Below are positions 53,461 through 62,892 of a DNA stretch of 64,000 nt, one piece after another (the first letter of the stretch is position 1; the number at the start of each line of letters is the position of its first letter). A model generated the notes under the pieces. It did no database searches. It saw only the letters and a program-made list of their open reading frames with translations, and was not told the origin of the DNA. The stretch is from contig NZ_SMAJ01000001.1 of NCBI RefSeq assembly GCF_004346225.1, forward strand, positions 62,001-126,000, read 5' to 3'. The DNA is from Paralcaligenes ureilyticus. GTDB taxonomy: Bacteria > Pseudomonadota > Gammaproteobacteria > Burkholderiales > Burkholderiaceae_B. The translations under genes were made by a program, and so were the position numbers.

Positions 53461-53632
53461 GTCAGACACGCGCACACGCATCAGGGATGTCTGCGCTCTG
53501 CCCGGCCTTGGTCGACGGAATGGCGTGTCAGGCCTTGTGAAAAACCTATGCCAGCAAGGAAACAGATCGCCCACGACCAGCGTGGCGCCCATGCACAGCA
53601 GAAACCTGATTAATTTCGTTCTAAGCTGACAC
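53461..53632. repeat. Left flanking direct repeat of the defence island (copy A)
   Basis: About 170 bases, roughly 80% similar by eye to 62893-63063 and in the same orientation. Best conserved parts include GCATCAGGGATGTCTGCGCT, CCAGCAAGG.AACAGATCGCCC and GCAGAAACCTGAT.AATTTC. It begins 9 bases after the phosphodiesterase stop codon. Confidence 0.8.
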
Positions 53633-53662
53633 CCTTAAGCATTTCTTGGCCGGAAATCACAT

Positions 53663-53682
53663 AAAAACGCCCCTCAAAGGGC
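53663..53682 (-). terminator. Candidate leftward terminator
   Basis: Minus strand reads GCCCTTTGAGGGGCGTTTTT: a short GC stem followed by five T. It would end transcripts coming leftward out of the hsd/DUF2971 unit. Confidence 0.45.
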
Positions 53683-53760
53683 TAGGACCGGGCAGCTAAT
53701 AAAAAGCACAAGCTTAAAGTGGACCCATATTTTCAGATGTAATAAAAGAGGCCCCTTTAC

Positions 53761-53790
53761 TTGCTCTTTTATACGTCTCTGACGTATAAT
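53761..53790 (+). promoter_or_regulatory. Autoregulated promoter of the left toxin-antitoxin pair
   Basis: TTGCTC (53761-53766) and TATAAT (53785-53790) are 18 bases apart. The perfect dyad ATACGTC-TCT-GACGTAT (53771-53787) overlaps the -10, as expected for HigA-type repression. Confidence 0.65.
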
Positions 53791-53797
53791 CTTATCT

Positions 53798-54112
53798 ATG
53801 TACACGATTATCGAAACCCCGACGTTTAGCGCGGATGCCAAAGCCATTTGGCAGGAAGACGAACGTGGTGAGTTCTGCGCCTGGCTGGCGCAGCATCCAG
53901 AGGCTGGCGACGTGATCCCCGGTTCGGGCGGCTGTCGCAAGGTGCGCTGGACGCGCCAGGGCACGGGCAAGCGCGGCGGCGTGCGGGTGATTTACTTTAA
54001 CCGTCTGGACAACGGCGTGATTCACCTGCTGGTGATCTACGCTAAAGCGGTGCGCGGCACCATCCCGGCGCACATTCTGAACGCAATCAAAAAGGAGCTG
54101 GAACATGACTAA
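53798..54112 (+). CDS. higB: RelE/HigB-type toxin
   Basis: 104-aa ribosome-dependent mRNA interferase family protein. IIETPTFSADAKAIWQEDERGEFCAWLAQHPEAGDVIPGSGGCRKVRWTRQGTGKRGG is the HigB2-like core, then VRVIYFNRLDNGVIHLLVIYAKA. It precedes and overlaps its antitoxin by eight bases, the usual higBA order. Confidence 0.88.
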   Translation: MYTIIETPTFSADAKAIWQEDERGEFCAWLAQHPEAGDVIPGSGGCRKVRWTRQGTGKRGGVRVIYFNRLDNGVIHLLVIYAKAVRGTIPAHILNAIKKELEHD

Positions 54113-54389
54113 ACGTGAAAGCATGACGGGGCAGGAATTAGGCTTGAAACTGCTGGCCTCGGTCAAACAAATGAAGGCCGGGGTAGGCACGGTGGTGCAC
54201 TCCCCGGTGGCGCAGGTACGGGCAGCCTCCGAGCTGTCTCAGACGCAATTCGCCGCACTCATGGGCGTATCCGTGCGAACCCTGCAAGAATGGGAGCAAG
54301 GTCGACGCAAGCCTTCTGGTGCGGCGCAAACCCTGCTGGCGGTGGCCATGCGCCATCCCGAAGTGCTACGCGAGCTGGCGGTGGCATAG
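54105..54389 (+). CDS. higA: XRE-family antitoxin HigA
   Basis: 94-aa helix-turn-helix antitoxin. The HTH is VRAASELSQTQFAALMGVSVRTLQEWEQGRRKPSGAAQTLL (residues ~39-80). It neutralises the upstream toxin and likely binds the dyad over the promoter. It ends 8 bases before the convergent DUF2971 stop. Confidence 0.9.
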   Translation: MTKRESMTGQELGLKLLASVKQMKAGVGTVVHSPVAQVRAASELSQTQFAALMGVSVRTLQEWEQGRRKPSGAAQTLLAVAMRHPEVLRELAVA

Positions 54390-54396
54390 TGAATAA

Positions 54397-55314
54397 TCAA
54401 CGGTATGAAGCTTTGGATTGCCTAATCGGTATATCGGTGCGTTCCATCTTTCCGAAAATTGCAGCAAGGTCATTATCCGAGGTTCCATTTTTCGGACCTT
54501 TAACGATTTCGGCAATGATGCCTTTGTTTATGTACTCTGATAAATCAAACTCGTAGTAGGCACAAATCCGGTTGTTGGTCACCCTATGCTTTGGATCGGA
54601 TATTTCAAAGCGACTGTCTGTAGTCTGATTTGTAGTCCGATCCGCGATGACCAGCGGCGCATGAATTAAGCGATGTTCCCGCTCTTCATGGAACGCGGGA
54701 TTTTTTGCGATAACAGCATACCCAGTTAATTGGCGAATCAGCTCATGAAGCCCTCCACATGGAATTTCGGGCAAAGAAATTCCATTATTTTTCGCGCTCA
54801 TTTTCGCGCTCATGTAAGCAATCTGCTCTTGTACGCCTAAAGGAATTTCTCCCGCCTTTGCCGTGACGTCTCGCATGGCTAATTCAAGTAGCCGCCGGAT
54901 GAAATTTTGCTGGACGTCCAGTTGATACTCCACCTTGCAAAGCCATAGTTTGGTTTCCTCGGTAAATGCTTGTCGAGGGATTCCTGTCGTACTGGGAAAA
55001 AACTCACTATTGAATCCAATTGAAAACCCATAGCCATCATTTGCGTACCCGCGCCATTGGCTGAGCATGTCTCCATCCTCGGAAAAGCAGCAAACATAGG
55101 GGCTGAATTTATCGCGATTGTATTGACCGACAACCTGTTGCGCAGCCTCTCGGCCAAACTCCTGCGCAAGCGATGGAAGGATTTCGTCAATAATTCCGAC
55201 TATCCAGCTTCCTTCCATGTAGTCGGACATATTATTTATACGAGATAGCCAGAGCTTTTTCCCCTGAATGATGCTGAGAAATGCTTCTGGACTACAGTAG
55301 TGATACAAGATCAT
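54397..55314 (-). CDS. DUF2971 domain protein, last gene of the hsd unit
   Basis: 305-aa protein of unknown function. LYHYCSPEAFLSIIQGKKLWLSRINNMSD is the typical DUF2971 N-terminus; CCFSEDGDMLSQWRGYANDGYGFSIGF and FHEEREHRLIH follow. It starts 17 bases after hsdR on the same strand, so it is probably cotranscribed. Base composition looks lower in GC than the surroundings. A defence-linked role is inferred only from position. ATG at 55314 is preferred to a TTG two codons upstream. Confidence 0.82.
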   Translation of the reverse strand: MILYHYCSPEAFLSIIQGKKLWLSRINNMSDYMEGSWIVGIIDEILPSLAQEFGREAAQQVVGQYNRDKFSPYVCCFSEDGDMLSQWRGYANDGYGFSIGFNSEFFPSTTGIPRQAFTEETKLWLCKVEYQLDVQQNFIRRLLELAMRDVTAKAGEIPLGVQEQIAYMSAKMSAKNNGISLPEIPCGGLHELIRQLTGYAVIAKNPAFHEEREHRLIHAPLVIADRTTNQTTDSRFEISDPKHRVTNNRICAYYEFDLSEYINKGIIAEIVKGPKNGTSDNDLAAIFGKMERTDIPIRQSKASYR

Positions 55315-55331
55315 TGTCAATGTTTCTCCAT

Positions 55332-58300
55332 TCAGCCCGCTCTAACCTCATCGTTCCCGCGATACCCCGCCAACAACCGCAAAATCAACAAAGCAAAATC
55401 TCGCCCTTTGCCTTCATTACCCAGGATTTCCATAGCCATCTTTTCATGATCCGTCATGGCATCCAGAACAAGGTCTTCGACCCGTTTTGGAAACACCCCA
55501 TGCATGACCTGCTCGGGGCTATGGCTATTAACCTGAGCCATCACCCCTTCGTCGCGGCTAATGCGGGCGGCCACGCCGTTGGCAAAATGCAGCTGATCAT
55601 CGTCGCTGATTTCAGCCCCAAACAGGTCGTTCAGCGCGTCGATAATCTCCGAGAGCCGTTTCTTTTCTGGATCGTAGGGCTTGCCGGTGCCGACATCGCT
55701 GCCTGGCTTAAGACCATACTCCCCGGTCTTTTCATTCAGTTTCAGAAGCTGCTCGGCCCGCTTGGTCAGCCGATAGTGGGTTAATTCCAATTCCGACACA
55801 TCCACATCGTCGTCATCCAGACGGCTAATTCGTAATAGCGGATGCAAATGCTTGGCATAGACGTTCAGTTGCTCAAGCTCGCGATCCTCGTAATCGACGA
55901 TCTGGGATAGAAACTCATACAGCTTCACGAAGCTCTTCAGGTTTTTCTTGAACAGATCCAGCTTATCGATCGCCTCACCCGCCTCTTTCAGTGCATGCTC
56001 GGCTTTTTGAAGGCCCACCTTGTCGCCATTGTTTCGGACTACCTGTACCACCTGTTTCGCCATGCCACGCGCATTGGCGGCAAAGGCGTAGCGCTTGGCA
56101 AACCGCTCCTTGGCTGGCAGGCAGTAATAACTGAGTTTGGAGGCAGCCGCCTTGGGATCAAAAAACGCTGCGGCAAAGGATTCGACCTCCTCCCAGTAGT
56201 AGATATGCTCTTCATCGAGCCTCTTTTGCAGGTCGTAGACGATCTGCGGATCTGACACATCGGTCAATTCCGCCTTGTTGTAGTACGGCAAGAAGGCGTT
56301 CAGGACATCTTGCGAATCGTTAAAGAAATCCAGGATGAAGGTTTCCTTGCCCGGAAAGATCCGATTCAGGCGGGATAGGGTCTGTACGCAGTCCACACCA
56401 TCGAGCTTTTTGTCCACGTACATGGCGCAGAGCTTGGGCTGATCAAATCCGGTCTGAAACTTGTTGGCGGCGATCATGACGTTGAAGTCCTGCGTATCGA
56501 ACGCCTTTGCCAGGTCCTGGCCATGCAGGCCCGCGTTCAACAGAAAACTCGTTTCGCTGACTTCTTGCGGGATCACCTCGTCGGCAAGCACGGTGCCTGA
56601 GAAAGCCACCAGCGGGTGCACGTCCTGATAGCCCTTCTGTTTGACGTACGCGAGCATGGCCAACTGGTAGCGCACTGCTTCCTGGCGGCTGCCGGTGACA
56701 ACCATGGCCTTGGCCTGGCCATCGAGCAAATGGCGCACATGATCGCGAAAGTGCTCGACGATGATCTCGACCCGCTGGTTAACATTGTAGGGGTGCAGTT
56801 TTACCCATCGGGCGAGCTTGGCGCGGGCCTTCTTGGTGTCGACCTCGTCATCAACCCCGTCGGGATGCGCAAGCTTCCAGGCTGTGCTGTAAGTGGTGTA
56901 GTTCTGCAATACGTCCAGAATAAAACCTTCTTCGATAGCCTGGCGCATGGAATACACATGGAAGGCTTCGGGCTTGTTATTGACGCTTCGCTCCGTCGTG
57001 GGATCGGGCGGGCGACCGAACAACTCCAGCGTTTTAGCTTTAGGGGTTGCGGTAAAGGCGTAATAGCTGATTCGGTCATTGGGGCGACGTGCGGAGACCG
57101 CCGCGTCCAGTAGTTCTTGGGCGCTGACCTCTTCACCCTCCGGGCGATCACTGCCCAAAATGGCTTTGAGCTTATTGGCGGACGAACCCGTTTGCGACGA
57201 GTGCGCCTCGTCCGCAATCACGGCATAGCACCCACTGGCAAGCTTCGGGTACTTATCGAGCGCATCAAAGAGCGCCGGAAAAGTCTGGATCGTGACGATA
57301 ATGATGCGGGCCTGGTCGGCCAGCGCTTCGGCCAACTGCTCAGACTTACTCTGGTTGCCAATGTCGTTCGTGATGGGCTTGACCACCCCTTGCGCATGGT
57401 CGAACTGATAAATCGTGCTCTGTAGTTGCTCGTCGAGCACCGTGCGGTCGGTCACAACGATAATCGAATTAAAGAGGCGCTGGCCGCCCCCATCGTAGAG
57501 CGAGGCCAACTGGTGGGCAGCCCAGGCGATGGAGTTCGATTTACCGGATCCCGCACTATGCTGGATCAAATAGCGCTGGCCAACACCCTCCAGACGAGTT
57601 GCCTCAATCAGTTCGTTCACCACATCCCACTGATGATAGCGGGGGAAAATCAGCGACTCACGCACACGGGTCGCACCGTGAAAATCCTCGACCTTGGTTT
57701 TTTGCAGATGAAGAAAGCGCGCCAGCACCTTGAGCCAGGCGTCCTTCTGAAAGAGGCGCTCCCACAGATAACGGGTGGCATAGCTATTTTCATCGGGCGG
57801 CATGGGGTTGCCCGCCCCGCCTTCTTCGCTACCCAGGTTAAAGGGCAGGAAGAAGGTATCATCGCCCGCCAGATCGGTGGCCATGGCCACCTCAAACTGG
57901 CTCACGGCAAAATGCACCAGCGCACCGCGCTTGAAGGTCAGTAAAGGCTCGGGCTTACGCGTGAGCGGATCCTTTACCGGGCGATCCTTGCGGTATTGGC
58001 GTTTGGCATTTTCCACCGACTGCTTGAACTCGCTTTTGAGCTCCAGCGTGGCCGTAGGGATACCGTTCACAAATAGCACTAGGTCCAGCCGGGGGTTATA
58101 GTCGCCTTCGCGAAAATGCGGCGAATAGGAAACCTCGGGCACGACACGCAGGCGGTTTGCGCCGTAACGGGCCACGGAATCCGGGTTCATGCCGTGATCG
58201 GGCTTGAAACTACACAGGTCGATTTTGACGCCTGGGACCTTAAAGCCGTGGCGAAGCACATCCAGGGTGCCATCCTGTTCGAGGGCGCGGACGGTTTTCT

Positions 58301-58508
58301 GGATCAGGGTCTTGGCGGGATCCTGGGGATTGCTCTTGCAGAACTTTTCCCAGCGGTCGAGATGGGCGGTCTGGAAATAGGCCAGGAGGTCCTCGGTATA
58401 TACAGCGTTGGCTCGGTCATAGCCCGACGACGTACCGACCAGCCAGCCTTGTGCGGATAAGGCGTCGATAATGTCCTGTTGGAATACCGCTTCTTTGCTG
58501 TCAGCCAA
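55332..58508 (-). CDS. hsdR: Type I restriction enzyme R subunit HsdR
   Basis: 1058-aa translocase and nuclease. The PD-(D/E)xK nuclease lies at RLDLVLF...ATLELKSE (Asp ~142, ExK ~156-158). Walker A is HSAGSGKS (~317-324), and the DEAH box is IADEAHSS (~433). Helicase motifs and the C-terminal helical region continue to the end. The start is TTG at 58508, six bases after GGAGG; a longer ORF to 58568 lies within hsdS. Eight bases overlap the hsdS stop region. Confidence 0.95.
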   Translation of the reverse strand: MADSKEAVFQQDIIDALSAQGWLVGTSSGYDRANAVYTEDLLAYFQTAHLDRWEKFCKSNPQDPAKTLIQKTVRALEQDGTLDVLRHGFKVPGVKIDLCSFKPDHGMNPDSVARYGANRLRVVPEVSYSPHFREGDYNPRLDLVLFVNGIPTATLELKSEFKQSVENAKRQYRKDRPVKDPLTRKPEPLLTFKRGALVHFAVSQFEVAMATDLAGDDTFFLPFNLGSEEGGAGNPMPPDENSYATRYLWERLFQKDAWLKVLARFLHLQKTKVEDFHGATRVRESLIFPRYHQWDVVNELIEATRLEGVGQRYLIQHSAGSGKSNSIAWAAHQLASLYDGGGQRLFNSIIVVTDRTVLDEQLQSTIYQFDHAQGVVKPITNDIGNQSKSEQLAEALADQARIIIVTIQTFPALFDALDKYPKLASGCYAVIADEAHSSQTGSSANKLKAILGSDRPEGEEVSAQELLDAAVSARRPNDRISYYAFTATPKAKTLELFGRPPDPTTERSVNNKPEAFHVYSMRQAIEEGFILDVLQNYTTYSTAWKLAHPDGVDDEVDTKKARAKLARWVKLHPYNVNQRVEIIVEHFRDHVRHLLDGQAKAMVVTGSRQEAVRYQLAMLAYVKQKGYQDVHPLVAFSGTVLADEVIPQEVSETSFLLNAGLHGQDLAKAFDTQDFNVMIAANKFQTGFDQPKLCAMYVDKKLDGVDCVQTLSRLNRIFPGKETFILDFFNDSQDVLNAFLPYYNKAELTDVSDPQIVYDLQKRLDEEHIYYWEEVESFAAAFFDPKAAASKLSYYCLPAKERFAKRYAFAANARGMAKQVVQVVRNNGDKVGLQKAEHALKEAGEAIDKLDLFKKNLKSFVKLYEFLSQIVDYEDRELEQLNVYAKHLHPLLRISRLDDDDVDVSELELTHYRLTKRAEQLLKLNEKTGEYGLKPGSDVGTGKPYDPEKKRLSEIIDALNDLFGAEISDDDQLHFANGVAARISRDEGVMAQVNSHSPEQVMHGVFPKRVEDLVLDAMTDHEKMAMEILGNEGKGRDFALLILRLLAGYRGNDEVRAG

Positions 58509-59874
58509 GAGCCGCCTCCGTTTGGTTTTCTGTTTGTGGTGCTGCGCGAGCTTGCCAGCTGCGGACATCGATTTTGCCGGTGACGGCAGCGGAGATCAGC
58601 GCGGAGCGGCGTTCCCTGAGTAGCTCTGCCATGCCAATTGACTCTGCAATCAAACTATCCAAAACATGCAAAGCCTTGCTCAAATGCAGGGACATCTGCA
58701 ACTGCTCAGTCAACGGAGGGACCATCATTTGATAGTTGACGATTGTTGAAATATTGACATGAGGTGCCGTGGCGCCAACGGTATCGACCTCACCCTGTCT
58801 ATATACAGGAACAGAATTCAGTTGATACATAAAAAACTCCGGGCAGACATGTGCACCCACTCGAAATTGCATCATCCTCTGCCCGAGCGCAAAAAGATCA
58901 GACTCTGGAACCAACGCAGCATGCCCCCACCGTTCACCCTCTCGGCCATACACGACATCATTCTTTATTAAGGACGATCTGCGGGTGCGATTAAGGTACT
59001 CACCATGCTGCAAGCGGTACATTCCTTCAGGCTTCAGCACTCCCTGGTCAAGGTCTGCTGTTCTGATTACAAGATAATCTCCATCCGGGTCGTAAACAGG
59101 GGTTTCATGGGGACAATCCACTACGCGGTCCGTCATGAACTTCAGCTTTGATACGGCCCAATGCGCCGGCATCTTCCCCAGCCATTCCACCCCCGAGTCT
59201 TTCATCGGAACATTCGGATCCAGGCCCTTGGTCACGGCATGCGAAATCACCGCCTGGCGCTTTTCCTTCAATAATTCGATCAGGCGTTGCTGTTCTTCGA
59301 TCAGGGTGTCGATTTTGGCGGATTCGTGATTGAGAAATTGGGCAATTTTTACTTGTTCGGCAGGAGGAGGAAATGGTGTGGGCGTTGCAGCCACTTTCTC
59401 AGCGGTGAAATGTGCGATAGTCGATTTATTACAAACAACATCTATATAGCCGCTTTTCTTAATTGAAACCATCCAATAAAACAGGTAACGGGTGCTATTA
59501 CTTCCCAAAGAGCGAATCCTGTTAATTGCATTCTGAAAATAGCACTCTTGATCCGAATCCCATAAGGCAGATCGCCCAACATCGCCACCCTCACTAACTA
59601 AAAGATCACCTTTAAGCAATCGCAGTGATTTTTTCTCGGATGGGGAGAACCACATTGCTCTAACATCCCGGGCATCAACACCCGCGGACTGGATGTTCGC
59701 AGCCCTTAAATAAGGTAAAAATTCATCATCCTCGTTTTTCGAATCCGGCTGAAGCATTTTCCCCAAGACAACTTCATACCCGCGCTTCAACAACGTCACA
59801 GTCCAATGTATCGGAAACATCCCCAGCCACTCTACCCCCGAATCTTTATACGCCGGATATTTCAGAAAGCTCAT
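58501..59874 (-). CDS. hsdS: Type I restriction specificity subunit HsdS
   Basis: 457-aa DNA-recognition subunit with two half-repeats. Each begins with a KDSGVEWLGxxPxHW segment (about residues 10 and 226) and ends in a conserved helix (QLxxxLxxxxxxIDTLIEEQQRLIELLKEKRQAVIS and LIAESIGMAELLRERRSALIS). The two target-recognition domains between them are unrelated and less GC-rich, typical of swapped cassettes. The start overlaps hsdM by ATGA. Confidence 0.95.
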   Translation of the reverse strand: MSFLKYPAYKDSGVEWLGMFPIHWTVTLLKRGYEVVLGKMLQPDSKNEDDEFLPYLRAANIQSAGVDARDVRAMWFSPSEKKSLRLLKGDLLVSEGGDVGRSALWDSDQECYFQNAINRIRSLGSNSTRYLFYWMVSIKKSGYIDVVCNKSTIAHFTAEKVAATPTPFPPPAEQVKIAQFLNHESAKIDTLIEEQQRLIELLKEKRQAVISHAVTKGLDPNVPMKDSGVEWLGKMPAHWAVSKLKFMTDRVVDCPHETPVYDPDGDYLVIRTADLDQGVLKPEGMYRLQHGEYLNRTRRSSLIKNDVVYGREGERWGHAALVPESDLFALGQRMMQFRVGAHVCPEFFMYQLNSVPVYRQGEVDTVGATAPHVNISTIVNYQMMVPPLTEQLQMSLHLSKALHVLDSLIAESIGMAELLRERRSALISAAVTGKIDVRSWQARAAPQTENQTEAALG

Positions 59875-61847
59875 GCCGACAATGCCTCAATCATCTGCTT
59901 GATCTTATCGGTGCACGCTTTCAGGTCGCGGTCGATTTCTTCCAGTGGCCTGGGTAGAGCAAACACATAAAAGTGCCGGTTAAACGGAATTTCATATCCT
60001 ACGACACCTAAATCCCCATCCTGTGTATCCACTTTGGATTCATCAATCCATGCATCGGACACGTGGGGTTTCACTTCCCGCTCAAAGCAGTCGCGGACGG
60101 ATTCCCCCAGCGGCACGTTTTCGTAATCCCGCAGACTTGGATCAGCCTCGGGCACGCCTTTATTCATGCATACATCGGCTTCGGCATCCCGTTCGCCCAG
60201 GGTGTTAAGCAACACTTTCATTTCCGCCATGCCAGACGGCGCATCATGCGCGCCCAACGCTTTCTTCAGGACTTTGCGAAACTGCTCACGGTTCTTATAG
60301 ACAACACCGCCATCCATAGACCGCAACGCCCGGCCAAGGTTATCTCGCACGCCATCACCAAGTTTCTGGATGGCCTTTTCCTCAAGTACAGCCTGGATAC
60401 GCGCTTCTGTTACCTGAAAAGACAGCCGTAGCGGACGCTCAACCGTAATACGCCGATAACCAAATGCCTCATTAACGAACAGCTTGCTTTGCGGCGTCTC
60501 TTCAAACCGCCCGTACAGCCGCACCAGGTCGTTGATTTGCTCATCAGTAATATATTGGCGCTTGCTGCCCAGGGATTTGCGCATCTTGCTGAAATGCTGG
60601 GTGCCGTCGATGAGCTGTACCTTGCCTTTACGCGGCACGGGTTTATTGTTACTCAGTAACCAAACATAGGTCGCAATGCCCGTGTTGTAGAACATGTCGG
60701 TGGGCAGCGCCACAATGGCTTCCACCAGATCATTTTGAAGCAGATAACGCCGGATCTCGGATTCACCGCTACCGGCCCCGCCCGTGAACAGGGGCGATCC
60801 GTTCAGAATGATGCCGATGCGCGAGCCACCTTCGCGCGGATCGCGCATCTTGCTGACCAGGTGAAGGAGGAAAAGCAGCGATCCATCCGACACCCTGGGC
60901 AAGCCCGGTCCAAAACGGCCATCGAAGCCTCGACCGGTGTGCTCGTCGCTAACCTGCTTCTGGACCTTCTTCCACTCCACACCAAAGGGAGGATTACTGA
61001 GCATGAAGTCAAAGGTATTGTCGGCCAGTTGGTCGTCAGCCAGGGTGTTACCCAACTTGATGTGGCCGACCTCTTGGCCCTTGATCAGCATATCTGCCTT
61101 GCAGATCGCATACGACTCGGGGTTGAGCTCTTGCCCGAACAGCGAAACGGTAACTTTCTGGCTAATCGACTGGATGTAAGCATCACCTTCGGACAAGAAT
61201 CCGCCCGTACCCGCTGTAGGGTCGTAGATCGTCACGATGCTGTTGGGCTTGAGCTTGCTATCCTGGCCCGTCATCAGCAGCGATGTCGTTAGATGAACAA
61301 TATCCCGTGGCGTGAAATGTTCGCCAGCGGTTTCATTGGAGCTTTCGGCAAACTTGCGGATCAGCTCTTCAAAGATGACACCCATGCCAAAATTGCTAAC
61401 GCTATCCGGACTCAGATCGACTGTCGCAAAGCGTTGAACCACCCGATACAACAAGTCGGCCGATGCCAATTGTTGGACAAAATCCTCAAAATGGAAATGC
61501 TCAAAAATCTCGCGACCATCTGCACTGAACGACTGCACATAACTCATCAGGTCGTCGCTCGTCTGGGTATCGGACAGGGTCGCCAAGGTAAGCGGCGAGG
61601 CATTGAAGAATTGCTGGCCGGCCACACGCAGCAACAGCTTTTCCCTAACAACATCCGGCTTGTTCTGGTGCTTACGGGCAGCTTGCAACACTACACCCTT
61701 AGTAGGGGCCAGTACGCACTCCATACGGCGCAGCAGCGTGAACGGCAAAATAATGCGCCCATATTGGGATTGTTTGAAGTCTCCTCGCAGCAAATCGGCC
61801 ACCGACCAAATAAAAGAGGCCAACTGCGAATATTTTTCTGCGTTCAA
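59871..61847 (-). CDS. hsdM: Type I DNA methyltransferase M subunit HsdM
   Basis: 658-aa N6-adenine methylase. The SAM motif DPTAGTGGF (209-217) and catalytic NPPF (285-288) are intact, preceded by ETAGEHFTPRDIV. Start is TTG at 61847, seven bases after AAGGAG. First gene of the leftward hsdM-hsdS-hsdR-DUF2971 unit. Confidence 0.96.
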   Translation of the reverse strand: MNAEKYSQLASFIWSVADLLRGDFKQSQYGRIILPFTLLRRMECVLAPTKGVVLQAARKHQNKPDVVREKLLLRVAGQQFFNASPLTLATLSDTQTSDDLMSYVQSFSADGREIFEHFHFEDFVQQLASADLLYRVVQRFATVDLSPDSVSNFGMGVIFEELIRKFAESSNETAGEHFTPRDIVHLTTSLLMTGQDSKLKPNSIVTIYDPTAGTGGFLSEGDAYIQSISQKVTVSLFGQELNPESYAICKADMLIKGQEVGHIKLGNTLADDQLADNTFDFMLSNPPFGVEWKKVQKQVSDEHTGRGFDGRFGPGLPRVSDGSLLFLLHLVSKMRDPREGGSRIGIILNGSPLFTGGAGSGESEIRRYLLQNDLVEAIVALPTDMFYNTGIATYVWLLSNNKPVPRKGKVQLIDGTQHFSKMRKSLGSKRQYITDEQINDLVRLYGRFEETPQSKLFVNEAFGYRRITVERPLRLSFQVTEARIQAVLEEKAIQKLGDGVRDNLGRALRSMDGGVVYKNREQFRKVLKKALGAHDAPSGMAEMKVLLNTLGERDAEADVCMNKGVPEADPSLRDYENVPLGESVRDCFEREVKPHVSDAWIDESKVDTQDGDLGVVGYEIPFNRHFYVFALPRPLEEIDRDLKACTDKIKQMIEALSA

Positions 61848-62198
61848 GCTACAACTCCTTACAAGACACCGGTAGATTAACTCATGTCGAAATCTTCCTA
61901 CAATTCAAAGATATGGCATCCGGCGCATTGGTGTCTGCAACGTTCCGATGGCGGCTGCAACCACGGCCAACTTACCCTTGAACATCCCGGTGTCGTACTT
62001 CCGCCCCACAAAATAGGCGAAGCCTCTCGTGAAGACCCAGTCAAACTAGCCTTTGAGAATAGCCGCCCTCTGCTCATATAAGCCATTTTTGCCCTACCAA
62101 GAGGGGCAATTCCACTCCAAAAATGGCACAGTAGCTGAATGGCAGCATATTCTGTTGCCAAACGTACAAAATTTGATACACTGGTATGGAAGAGGCAC
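61848..62198. other. Divergent spacer between hsdM and right toxin gene
   Basis: 351 bases. Short frames on both strands (for example 61884-62081) show no protein family. It should hold the promoters of hsdM and the toxin-antitoxin pair, but no confident hexamers were found. Confidence 0.6.
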
Positions 62199-62546
62199 AT
62201 GGATGAAAAGCGAATCGATTGGCGTGGGTCGTCGTTACGGGACATCAAGGATAACAAGCTCTTCACACCCAATGCACGCAAAGAGGCTGGACACCAGCTC
62301 AGCCAGATTCAAGCAGGGCTCGAGCCTGACGACTGGAAGCCATTCGATGTTGTAGGCCCAGGCACAAAGGAAATTCGCATTAACATTGACGACGGGTGGT
62401 TCCGTGTGATCTATGTCGCCAAATTTCCAGAAGCTGTTTATGTCCTGCACTGCTTCAAGAAAAAGACAGCTTCAACCAGCAAACAGGACAAAGATATAGC
62501 GGCCACTCGTTACAAAGCCGTTCTCCAAGAAAGGAATCGGAAATGA
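62199..62546 (+). CDS. higB: RelE/HigB-family toxin (Gp49-like)
   Basis: 115-aa phage-derived Gp49-like toxin. GTKEIRINIDDGWFRVIYVAKFPEAVYVLHCFKKKTASTSKQDKDIAATRYKAVL is the diagnostic core. ATG at 62199 follows GGAAGAGG; an upstream ATG at 62139 is rejected. It overlaps the antitoxin by four bases. Confidence 0.88.
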   Translation: MDEKRIDWRGSSLRDIKDNKLFTPNARKEAGHQLSQIQAGLEPDDWKPFDVVGPGTKEIRINIDDGWFRVIYVAKFPEAVYVLHCFKKKTASTSKQDKDIAATRYKAVLQERNRK

Positions 62547-62875
62547 GCATAGAAACCAGATCCACGCACGTGACCCCGGTGGGCGGCAACGTGTTCGCTG
62601 ACTTGGGGTTCGCACCAGAAGAAGCAGCAGCACTACAAGCCGAATCCCAACGCATCATTTCAGAAAAGCTGGCTATCAAGGAATCCCTGATGGCCGAACT
62701 GACGGAATGGATTGAGGCCGAAAAACTCAAACAAGCGGATGCGGCGAAAATCCTTGGCGTCACGCGCCCCAGAGTATCCGACGTTATTCACAAGAAAACA
62801 GTCAAGTTCACGATCGACGCGTTGGTGGACATGCTAGCCAGAGCCGGCAAGCGCGTTCACTTGTCTGTGCTATGA
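62543..62875 (+). CDS. higA: XRE-family antitoxin (HigA-like, HTH_37 type)
   Basis: 110-aa antitoxin. The C-terminal helix-turn-helix is LKQADAAKILGVTRPRVSDVIHKKTVKFTIDALVDMLARAGKRV (~residues 62-105). It overlaps the toxin stop by ATGA. Right edge of the defence island. Confidence 0.88.
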   Translation: MSIETRSTHVTPVGGNVFADLGFAPEEAAALQAESQRIISEKLAIKESLMAELTEWIEAEKLKQADAAKILGVTRPRVSDVIHKKTVKFTIDALVDMLARAGKRVHLSVL

Positions 62876-62892
62876 GCGAAGAAATAATGAAG

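Noticed and set aside
53273-53629. ORF ending LINFVLS, similar to one at 62872-63060 ending LINFIPS
   Set aside because: Similarity comes from the ~170-bp direct repeat; the frame overlaps the phosphodiesterase gene and lacks a family.
61884-62081. 65-aa ORF between hsdM and the toxin gene
   Set aside because: No ribosome site, no recognisable family, and no sign of coding constraint.
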